From the NCBI GenBank assembly GCA_003162475.1, contig PMOI01000015.1, forward strand, positions 112,596-176,595: DNA of 64,000 nucleotides. The letters are read 5' to 3'. The notes below the pieces were generated by a model. That model did not search any database and was not told where the DNA came from. It worked only from the letters and a program-made list of their open reading frames with translations. The DNA is from Acidimicrobiaceae bacterium. GTDB lineage: Bacteria > Actinomycetota > Acidimicrobiia > Acidimicrobiales > RAAP-2. Shown piece after piece: positions 8,809 through 15,423 of the stretch. The first letter of the stretch is position 1, and each line of letters begins with the position of its first letter. The position numbers and the translations under genes were made by a program.

Positions 8809-10107
8809 CTAATCACGTACGCCGAGAGCTTGTCGCACTTGCCAGAGTTCCACCATTGGAACGGCTACAGGTAGGGGCGTCAGCGGGTCGGACGGTTGAC
8901 CCTGAAAGTGTCCGTGTCCGGGTTGCCCGCTCATCGCCAGAGAACGCCACTCGGGACCGAAGAGCATTTCTCGCCCAGAAGCCGACAGGGAGAAACCCAG
9001 TCGAGCCGTAACGTTATCTCTGAACTCTCCCGAGGATCCGAGGAGTGCCACATCGGGTCGCTGGACGGCAAGAATTTGGAAAATCGAAGTCTGCCGGGAT
9101 AATCGCGCGATGTTGGCGAGTATCGCCCGTGAGCTGCGTACGCGCTCTTTGGCGCTCTTAGCGTCTTCGCCGGGCAGGTCTTCCGCTAACAAACTGGCCA
9201 CCTCATCGACGACGAGGTAAAGCGGACCGAAGCGAACGTCAGGAGGTAATTCGTGGCGGCTTTCGGCGCGGCGTATCTCCAAAAGCTGAAACCGTCGCAG
9301 CATTTCTGCGTGCACGTTCTCGAGTAGTGCAAGGGCTTCCACGTGGTCAGTCGCTACCGCCGCAACGCGCGAACCACTTCGGAACTGGGCGAAGCCCGTC
9401 CGTTTGGTATCTATGAACGCAAACTGTGCTGACTTGTCGGCGCACAGTGTTGCTACCAGCCCTAGTGTCGCGGAGGTCTTGCCGCAGCCCGTGGGTCCAG
9501 CGATAAGGAGGTGGACGGCGTTGCCGTGTTCGGGGTGCCAAATCGCGGGTCCATCGTGCGTCTCTCCGATGCGGCCAGGCGTGTCGCGCCACTCAACCGC
9601 GCCGAGCGGGTCGGAGAATAGGACGCGGACCTCGCACAAATCGGCACGACCGCTTGGTGTCACTCGACACGACAGAGCCTCAAAACACGCGGCCAGCGAC
9701 GTTTCGGCTTTCTTTACGTGGTCGGTCGTCAATCCGCGCGGTACTTTCACGACGGCGCTGAAACCGTCCGCGGAGGTCGTCACGTTCAACACGACGAGGC
9801 TACGGTCCTCCGCTCGTAGTCCGCAGTCCCACCCGTGGGCTACCAAGCAACGTGCGAGGCTCGCTACCTCGTCACGTCGTTCGGCCTCGTGCCAGAGGAC
9901 AGCGCCGCGCGGGGTAGCGAGAACTCCGACCACTGCGAAGGCGGAAAGCAGGAAGGGCCAAAACGATAAATCCCACGGTCCGACCGCATTCACCAACGAG
10001 GAGACAATCAAGCCCACGAGCAGCGAGGCAACACCTACGGCGATAGTGATGGTTAGGCGGTTCGCCCATACTTCTCGAGCCTCGGGTCGCTGCGTGACGG
10101 CGGCCAC
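8809..10107 (-). CDS. FtsK/SpoIIIE-type DNA translocase (TraSA-like)
   Basis: This 432-residue protein has two predicted membrane helices near the N-terminus (about 19-40 and 48-65). An FtsK-type motor domain follows, with Walker A GPTGCGKT at 204-211 and Walker B YLVVDE at 297-302. In AICEs a single FtsK-like protein moves double-stranded DNA between mycelial or neighbouring cells; this protein is the likely conjugation motor. It is convergent with the integrase gene (8 bases between stops) and is the last gene of a minus-strand set with 10107-10415 and 10412-10738, whose ends overlap. It is shorter than chromosomal FtsK, as expected for an element-borne translocase. Confidence 0.88.
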   Translation of the reverse strand: MAAVTQRPEAREVWANRLTITIAVGVASLLVGLIVSSLVNAVGPWDLSFWPFLLSAFAVVGVLATPRGAVLWHEAERRDEVASLARCLVAHGWDCGLRAEDRSLVVLNVTTSADGFSAVVKVPRGLTTDHVKKAETSLAACFEALSCRVTPSGRADLCEVRVLFSDPLGAVEWRDTPGRIGETHDGPAIWHPEHGNAVHLLIAGPTGCGKTSATLGLVATLCADKSAQFAFIDTKRTGFAQFRSGSRVAAVATDHVEALALLENVHAEMLRRFQLLEIRRAESRHELPPDVRFGPLYLVVDEVASLLAEDLPGEDAKSAKERVRSSRAILANIARLSRQTSIFQILAVQRPDVALLGSSGEFRDNVTARLGFSLSASGREMLFGPEWRSLAMSGQPGHGHFQGQPSDPLTPLPVAVPMVELWQVRQALGVRD

Positions 10108-10415
10108 TATTTCACCTTTGGTGAGCCACTGGGGTCCAAGTAGCGCAATAGTGAACGTAGGGCAACGCTGCGCGCGTCGTCGCCGTCAATCTGACCGCTC
10201 CATACGCGGACTTCGTCGGCTACTTCCAATGCAATGGACGAGGGTAGGCAGTCAGCAAACATCACAATCGCACCCCTCAGATTGTTCGCGCGTTTGCGAT
10301 AACCGGACGCGCCAAAACCGTCCACTTCTTTTGCAACGTGGATAGCCTCAGCCAACAGGTCAGCCAGACGACTTACGCGCTGTTTCGTTAGCTCCAGGTA
10401 TTGAGGCTCACTCAC
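10107..10415 (-). CDS. Small helical protein of the element, unknown
   Basis: This 102-residue, mostly helical, acidic protein has no membrane segment or known motif that I can see. It overlaps the start of the FtsK-like gene by one base and the end of the upstream small gene by four, so it is almost certainly co-transcribed and coupled with them. A regulatory or transfer-accessory role is possible from position only. The coding assignment rests on the tight overlaps and plausible amino acid composition. Confidence 0.6.
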   Translation of the reverse strand: MSEPQYLELTKQRVSRLADLLAEAIHVAKEVDGFGASGYRKRANNLRGAIVMFADCLPSSIALEVADEVRVWSGQIDGDDARSVALRSLLRYLDPSGSPKVK

Positions 10416-10738
10416 TTCGTCGCCGTGATGTGTTCGGCGCGGTACGACACCGCGACCCGGTTGTTGTTCACGTAGGGCGCAGCAACGAGACCAGACAACG
10501 TCACGGCGGAAAGTGGAGCAAGTTCCTTTGGCACGTTCGTAGCCGGTACTTTCACCCGGATTTCTTCCGCGCCCTCGTCGGTGAGTATGAAAAGGGAGAC
10601 ACGTACGAGGGCGCGGCCCTTGTCGTCGGTCTCGGTCGCTTCTTGGCGAACACCATTTTCGTATTTATTCACGGCTACCGGGACTACGCCCGTAGCGATT
10701 ACTTTGAGGCCGGATACATCTACTGGGATACTTCGCAT
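10412..10738 (-). CDS. Small beta-rich protein of the element, unknown
   Basis: This 108-residue protein is rich in alternating beta-strand patterns (KVIATGVVPVAV, RALVRVSLFIL, EEIRVKVPA, VTLSGLVAAPY, RVAVSYRAEHI). The pattern resembles the OB-fold-like small proteins encoded beside TraSA-type genes in actinobacterial plasmids and AICEs. That likeness is from memory of the family layout and is unproven. A Shine-Dalgarno-like AGGAG (with ATAG) precedes ATG 10738. It is the first gene of the minus-strand set 10738-8809. Confidence 0.6.
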   Translation of the reverse strand: MRSIPVDVSGLKVIATGVVPVAVNKYENGVRQEATETDDKGRALVRVSLFILTDEGAEEIRVKVPATNVPKELAPLSAVTLSGLVAAPYVNNNRVAVSYRAEHITATK

Positions 10739-10883
10739 TGTTCTATCTCCTGTTCGGAACCGACAAGCGACTTGGGTGCCGGCGCTAATGACTGTCCGCT
10801 TTCTCTGGGCTTACGCAAGTAGGACGACTTAGCAGCCCAAAGGCGACCGTTCTGCGTCACAGGGTGAAGTCACCATTACGTGT

Positions 10884-11384
10884 GTGGAGACGTTCACCGA
10901 CACCATTGAACGAGCGCATCGGACTCTAGGTCTAAAAGCATTTGCGGCGCCCCACGAAATCAAGCGGGCGTGGCGAAACCGAACGCGTGAGACTCACCCG
11001 GACCACGGTGGGAGTGCCGCCGCATTTCGAGAGGTGCAGACGGCGGTGAAGATTCTTTCAGCAGAAGGCGTGCGCGAGTTCTACGAAGAGGAAGTGCGAC
11101 GCATCGCCGCCGCTAAACGAGTAGCAACTTTCTCAACGTCATCGCCTGACGCGCGTCCGACTTCAGTATCTCGGAATCCGGTACGCACTCCCCCTCGCGT
11201 CCACCGGCACCCGGCACTCTTGGCAGCGGCGATTTTCGGTTTTGTTTTTGCGCCTCATTTTCAAGAACTCGGTCTTACCTGGGACCCGTTACCGTTTCAC
11301 GAGTTCTGTGAGATGATGCAATCCCTCGACTGGGTGTTCTTCTTCGCCTGGTGGTTGGTCAAAAGACGAACCACGCCGGGATAA
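10884..11384 (+). CDS. J-domain protein with C-terminal membrane segment
   Basis: Residues about 8-70 form a J domain. HPD at 38-40 is the motif that stimulates the ATPase of DnaK-type Hsp70 chaperones. A basic, Ser/Thr/Pro-rich linker follows, then a hydrophobic segment at about 111-128 and a second weaker one at 148-160, suggesting membrane attachment with the J domain in the cytoplasm. The start is GTG 10884. The 166-residue protein is not a full DnaJ; it lacks the Gly/Phe and zinc regions. It is divergent from the translocase operon and leads a small set of three plus-strand genes. A role in recruiting host DnaK to element proteins, for instance Rep, is inference. Confidence 0.8.
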   Translation: METFTDTIERAHRTLGLKAFAAPHEIKRAWRNRTRETHPDHGGSAAAFREVQTAVKILSAEGVREFYEEEVRRIAAAKRVATFSTSSPDARPTSVSRNPVRTPPRVHRHPALLAAAIFGFVFAPHFQELGLTWDPLPFHEFCEMMQSLDWVFFFAWWLVKRRTTPG

Positions 11385-11435
11385 TCTCAAGTGCAAAGAT
11401 ACGGATAAGGAACTGAACGAGAGTGGGGTAAACCA

Positions 11436-12074
11436 ATGCGGCGCAATGCGTTGATTGTGCTTACTGTCACAGTCGTTCTAGCGGTTGGCATCGGCGCCTA
11501 CTTCTATGGTCGTGACCACCCGGCAAAAGTACAAGCAGCGGCGGCGACGACTACGACCACCACTAAACCAATGTCAATCGCACAGACACCCTGCGGTACT
11601 AACTCCGACTGTTTGACCCTCACTGACAAAGCCGGTGACGCCATCACCGTTACCCTCGACGGAGAAGTACAAGCCCCGTCCTGCAACGTGGCAGAGCACG
11701 GTGCGGGGTCCTACGTCGTCATTCTCAGGTTTGACAACACCGGGAAGACCATACTCAACACTGACCAGAACTCGTACAGGGACGCCTTAACGCTCATAGA
11801 CACATCGAGCACGGCCTACAACACCGACTATGGGGGCAGTTGCGGGTACCAAAACGCACAGGTCGCGTCGGGCCTAAGTGAATGCAAGAACAGCGCGTAC
11901 AATCTGGACCTCGCACCAGGCTCCGCCGCCGTTTGGTGCCCGCTGATTACATTCCCCACTACATCAACGCTCACTTCGATTCAGTTCAACGCCACGGATT
12001 TTTTCTCACCTGCCTTTAGTCAGACAGGCATCAACAACGCGGTTACGTGGAGTGTCGGTGGTTCTGGACAATGA
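11436..12074 (+). CDS. Membrane-anchored exported protein, DUF4352-like
   Basis: This 212-residue protein begins with a basic end and one hydrophobic segment (residues 4-24). A Thr-rich linker follows, then an extracellular Ig-like beta domain. The region around ITVTLDGEV, YVVILRFDNTGKT and YRDALTLID resembles the DUF4352 (MPT63/telokin-like) fold found in actinobacterial lipoproteins and exported proteins. Several cysteines (near 50, 56, 77, 131, 144 and 167) could form disulfides. Its TGA overlaps the ATG of the next gene (ATGA), so the two are coupled. Function is unknown; surface exposure on the carrying cell is the likely role. Confidence 0.68.
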   Translation: MRRNALIVLTVTVVLAVGIGAYFYGRDHPAKVQAAAATTTTTTKPMSIAQTPCGTNSDCLTLTDKAGDAITVTLDGEVQAPSCNVAEHGAGSYVVILRFDNTGKTILNTDQNSYRDALTLIDTSSTAYNTDYGGSCGYQNAQVASGLSECKNSAYNLDLAPGSAAVWCPLITFPTTSTLTSIQFNATDFFSPAFSQTGINNAVTWSVGGSGQ

Positions 12075-12556
12075 CCGCCATCATTCTCAGTTGCATCGCT
12101 ATCGTCGTAGCCATCATCGCGGCCGGATTTACGGGTAAACAAGCAATGGCTGTCACCTCTGACGACCATCGAAAGAGGGCGCCGAAGTACGAAGTAACGA
12201 TGCGCAGCGCTGCATCTAATCAGCAGACAATCGCTATCTACAACCTCAAAATGGTTAGCGACCAGCCGATAGATTGCGTCTCTATACCTCAACCAAGTGT
12301 TCGCGTAGCCGATGGCCGAATCTTCCCTCTGAGTATCACGGGCCAGTCGATTCCCAAAGAAGGCATAGTGAACTTCGGACCATTACGCATCGGCGACTCT
12401 GAACGACTCTCGTTAGAGGTCGGTGGCAACGTCTCACTGCCCGACTTCGAGCTGGTGATTACCAGCACCTACAAACGAGGCCGTCTCTATCGCCGCGAGT
12501 CTTGGACTGGAATCTACCCATTACCAGACCCTCGCATCGAGCCAGACGCGAACTAA
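12071..12556 (+). CDS. Single-pass membrane protein of the element, unknown
   Basis: The start is ATG 12071, which overlaps the previous stop as ATGA; the longer frame from 12047 would run inside the upstream gene. The 161-residue product has an N-terminal hydrophobic helix (about 2-20), then a soluble domain of alternating strands that would face outside. There are no cysteine pairs or known motifs beyond a beta-sandwich look. Translational coupling to the DUF4352-like gene suggests the two act together at the envelope. It is convergent with the rep gene, with 9 bases between stops. Confidence 0.62.
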   Translation: MTAIILSCIAIVVAIIAAGFTGKQAMAVTSDDHRKRAPKYEVTMRSAASNQQTIAIYNLKMVSDQPIDCVSIPQPSVRVADGRIFPLSITGQSIPKEGIVNFGPLRIGDSERLSLEVGGNVSLPDFELVITSTYKRGRLYRRESWTGIYPLPDPRIEPDAN

Positions 12557-12565
12557 CTCGGGAAT

Positions 12566-14128
12566 CTATATTGGCGGCGCTTTGCCCTGCTGTCGCCACT
12601 TCATCAGACTCTCGGAGTACTCACCCGCTGACTGGGCCAAGTAGCCCAAGCCGAGCAGTACATTGAGCACTATCTCTACTCGCTCAGCGACTGGTCTATC
12701 GGTCCCTTCGAGCGTATTAAGTAGAGCCGGCAGGTGCCCGGCTCTTACCATTGCGTACCACGACTTCGCCTCGACCTCTATTACTGGCACACCAACTGCT
12801 TGGCGGTCTTCGATTATCTGTTCATCGCTGCGCGTCGCTTCGATGTCGGTTCCTAAGGCAGCGGCCAATCCGTGGCTCACTCGATACCAACGAAGACCCC
12901 GCGTCGCTTTTTCGTACTCGAACCACGCACGAGCCTCAGAGCCTTTGCCATCGTTCGCAAATGCGATACCCAGCACCTCGAACATCGGGAGCGTCGAATG
13001 CTCGGCTCGCTCTGTCTGTTTGCTACTTGTTTTCAGGTCTGCTCTCATCATCTCAAATGTCATACCTTCAGCGGGCCGCTCGTTGGCTCGATTCAGATTT
13101 TCAGCACGACCTGCCAGGACCTCTTCGCAGAGCTTCAACCCCTTAACAACGCCCTGGTCCTTCAGTAGATAGTCAGATAACTCACCGCTCACCCCTTCAT
13201 CAGTCGCCGTACCAAGAGCCGGACGCCAGTCAAATGCATAGCGCTGGTCAGCGTCCGGCAGTTCGCTACCCTCGACGATGGAGAGCCACGTTGTGCGGAA
13301 CCAATCCACAAATCCGTTCTCTTCCATTGGACTCCACGTCCCTACCTTTGAGCCAGTTTTTACCCACTGATGGGCGTCACCCTTAGCTACCGGGGGAACG
13401 CCCTGAAAGAATGCCAAGTGGAGGTGAGGGTGGAATCCGTGACGCTTCGACCACGTGAACTCGACAGCGCTAACAAATCCCAGCCCGTAGAGCTTGGCGT
13501 ACTTTCGATACTGACGACTTCCCGTTATTCGATGCATTGCCCCACGAATGACCGACAGTGACTGCTCCAAACTGTGACGCTGATAGTGGCGCAGGGTTAG
13601 GGTCGCAAAGTAAACGCCAATCTCTTGCTCTCTGGCAGTACTCATCATCGAAAGAAGAATCTGTCTTCTTTCTTCACGCACCTGGACCGCACAACGTGGA
13701 CAGATGAGAGTGCGCCCGCACGTCTCGACGTTGGAAGTACCCGCCTTGCCATTCTCGGCGAGAGTAAGAATCCCGTAAGGGCCTTTCGCTACTCGTCCGC
13801 AACGCTGAAAACGTTGGACTGTGTCAGGCAGGCGCATTACTTCATTGACACGTTCGACCGGATAGACCAAGTTCTGGGCCACGTTGCGCAGCAAAATACT
13901 GGCCTCTCGTGCCCCGCGAGGAGTTGTAGATACAAACGTGTCACTTTGACCGGCTGCAATACTTGCGGTATTACCCAGGCCCCCGCCTGCGGCGGTGGCG
14001 GACGCGCGGCCCCCAACCGACTGGCCCCTTGACGCCTTCGCTCCCGCCTTCGGCTCCGCTCGGCGTTCGGGACCACGGTCGGGACTCTGCGCGACCACAA
14101 CAGCGAAGGTGATTGGTTGGAAAGTCAT
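12566..14128 (-). CDS. rep: Rolling-circle replication initiator (RepSA-like)
   Basis: This 520-residue protein has a low-complexity Ala/Gly-rich N-terminus (about 15-75). It has cysteines at 110, 137, 143 and 146 (CGRTLICPRC), consistent with a zinc site. The HUH metal motif is HPHLH, with His235 and His237 (GFHPHLHLAFF), and a YxxK motif at Tyr320-Lys323 supplies the likely nicking tyrosine. This is the layout of RCR initiators of actinomycete plasmids and AICEs, which nick the double-strand origin to start replication after excision. AGGAG lies 12 bases before ATG 14128, rather far, so an internal start is possible. It is divergent from the GIY-YIG gene; a nick site may lie in that 87-bp gap or within rep. 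Confidence 0.85.
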   Translation of the reverse strand: MTFQPITFAVVVAQSPDRGPERRAEPKAGAKASRGQSVGGRASATAAGGGLGNTASIAAGQSDTFVSTTPRGAREASILLRNVAQNLVYPVERVNEVMRLPDTVQRFQRCGRVAKGPYGILTLAENGKAGTSNVETCGRTLICPRCAVQVREERRQILLSMMSTAREQEIGVYFATLTLRHYQRHSLEQSLSVIRGAMHRITGSRQYRKYAKLYGLGFVSAVEFTWSKRHGFHPHLHLAFFQGVPPVAKGDAHQWVKTGSKVGTWSPMEENGFVDWFRTTWLSIVEGSELPDADQRYAFDWRPALGTATDEGVSGELSDYLLKDQGVVKGLKLCEEVLAGRAENLNRANERPAEGMTFEMMRADLKTSSKQTERAEHSTLPMFEVLGIAFANDGKGSEARAWFEYEKATRGLRWYRVSHGLAAALGTDIEATRSDEQIIEDRQAVGVPVIEVEAKSWYAMVRAGHLPALLNTLEGTDRPVAERVEIVLNVLLGLGYLAQSAGEYSESLMKWRQQGKAPPI

Positions 14129-14215
14129 CAGTGGCAGGTGCTCCTAAGACGAGGAACCCGTTACCGTTTGCGCTTTCTCGAAAACGCCAAACGCCATTAG
14201 AAATAGGCGAGACTA

Positions 14216-14947
14216 ATGTCGGGAAGTATGTGGAGCCGAGAAGAGATACTTGCGGAAATTCGGAAGTACGGCGACAGTCACGAAGGCAAGATTCCGGGCC
14301 GCGACAAGTTCGCTGAACTTACGGGGATAGGCAAAAGTGATTATGCGCGATATTGGCCGCGTTGGGGCGACGCCGTAAGTGAGGCTGGCGTTGAACCGAA
14401 TAAACTCACAGGGAAGAGATTTTCGGACGATGAAATGTTGGAACGGATAGCCTCTTTTATCCGAGTTTTGGGTCACTATCCAGTGTCAAACGAATACAAA
14501 ATCAAACGGCGAAACGACCCAGACTTCCCGACGGCCAACTCCATTACTTCTCGTCTGGGTTCGCGGCAGTTTCTTCTTGCTCGGCTCGTGGCATTTTGCA
14601 CAGAACATTCCGAGTATTTCGATGTGGCGGAACTGTGCCGAGAGTTGGTTGCCCCTTCTGAAACGACGGATGGCACCAGCGCATCAGAGACAGGTTGGGT
14701 TTATCTCATTCGTTCTGGAAGATTTCACAAAATCGGCAAAGCAAATCACGTCGGGCGACGTTCCTACGAAATCGGATTGCAGTTGCCCGAGGCGCACGAG
14801 ATAGTTCACGAAATAGAAACGGACGACCCGTTTGGCATTGAGAGCTATTGGCATAACCGATTTGCGAGCAAGCGACAAAATGGAGAGTGGTTTCTTCTCA
14901 CTAAGGAAGACATCGCGGCGTTTAAGCGGCGGCGGAAATTTATGTAG
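14216..14947 (+). CDS. GIY-YIG-type (T5orf172/MUG113-like) protein with DNA-binding-like repeats
   Basis: This is a 243-residue protein. Two N-terminal segments, about 5-60 and 70-135, look like repeats of the kind attached to homing endonucleases (helix, G-x-P, then W-G-A-EAG). The C-terminal part, about 159-235, matches the T5orf172/MUG113 branch of the GIY-YIG superfamily: WVYLI and HKIGKA replace GIY and YIG, with an Arg-Arg at 181-182, Glu209 and His213, and a GEWFLL end motif. Such proteins are putative nucleases of phages and mobile elements. Cleavage at a DNA site, homing or exclusion of rivals are all possible and none is shown. It is the last gene before attR. Confidence 0.75.
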   Translation: MSGSMWSREEILAEIRKYGDSHEGKIPGRDKFAELTGIGKSDYARYWPRWGDAVSEAGVEPNKLTGKRFSDDEMLERIASFIRVLGHYPVSNEYKIKRRNDPDFPTANSITSRLGSRQFLLARLVAFCTEHSEYFDVAELCRELVAPSETTDGTSASETGWVYLIRSGRFHKIGKANHVGRRSYEIGLQLPEAHEIVHEIETDDPFGIESYWHNRFASKRQNGEWFLLTKEDIAAFKRRRKFM

Positions 14948-14972
14948 TGGTGCGGGGGAAATGAATGGACGC

Positions 14973-14991
14973 GATTGCACAAGCGTTGCAC
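14973..14991 (+). repeat. Right arm-type site candidate (paired TTGCAC)
   Basis: GATTGCAC-AAGCG-TTGCAC shares layout, orientation and 16 of 19 bases with 7405-7423. It lies 130 bases left of the attR core. The pair brackets the element symmetrically, as integrase arm sites would. Confidence 0.55.
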
Positions 14992-15080
14992 TAAGGCCGC
15001 CCTGCGGTCTTCTTGCGCCCGAGCGTTCCATTTCGGAGCGGCCTCCCCTTAACGCCTCAAAAAGCCTTAGTTCATTACGC

Positions 15081-15109
15081 TTTGGACGAGTTTTACGATG
15101 TGCTATAAT
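15081..15109 (+). promoter_or_regulatory. Element-borne promoter for tRNA-fMet
   Basis: A perfect -10 hexamer TATAAT sits at 15104-15109. A -35-like TTTGGA or TTGGAC lies at 15081-15087, giving a 16-17 base spacer. Transcription would start about 8 bases before the tRNA at 15124. The sequence lies left of the attR core, that is, inside the element, so the integrated element would supply the promoter of the host initiator tRNA. Confidence 0.65.
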
Positions 15110-15120
15110 ATCGGTTCACT

Positions 15121-15200
<80 letters not shown>

Positions 15201-15219
15201 AGTAGTACATGAACGAAGT

Positions 15220-15248
15220 CGAAGGCCCAGGGAAATCCTGGGCCTTCG
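15220..15248 (+). terminator. Hairpin terminator after tRNA-fMet
   Basis: A perfect 12-bp stem, CGAAGGCCCAGG with CCTGGGCCTTCG around the loop GAAAT, begins 20 bases after the tRNA CCA end. There is no T run. Its position and strength suit a terminator for the tRNA transcript. Confidence 0.7.
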
Positions 15249-15423
15249 TGCGTAAATCGGCCCAGGCTTACGTCGGGAGTGATCCAGAGATTCGAACAGA
15301 CCGGCGAGATTTCAATAAATCTCGTAACATTTCCTCATCGAAACGCTGACCTTCCTCTTCACCGATATTGAGGGTTCCACGGCACTCCTGCGCCGACTAG
15401 GTGACGACGCCTACTCCCGCGCG

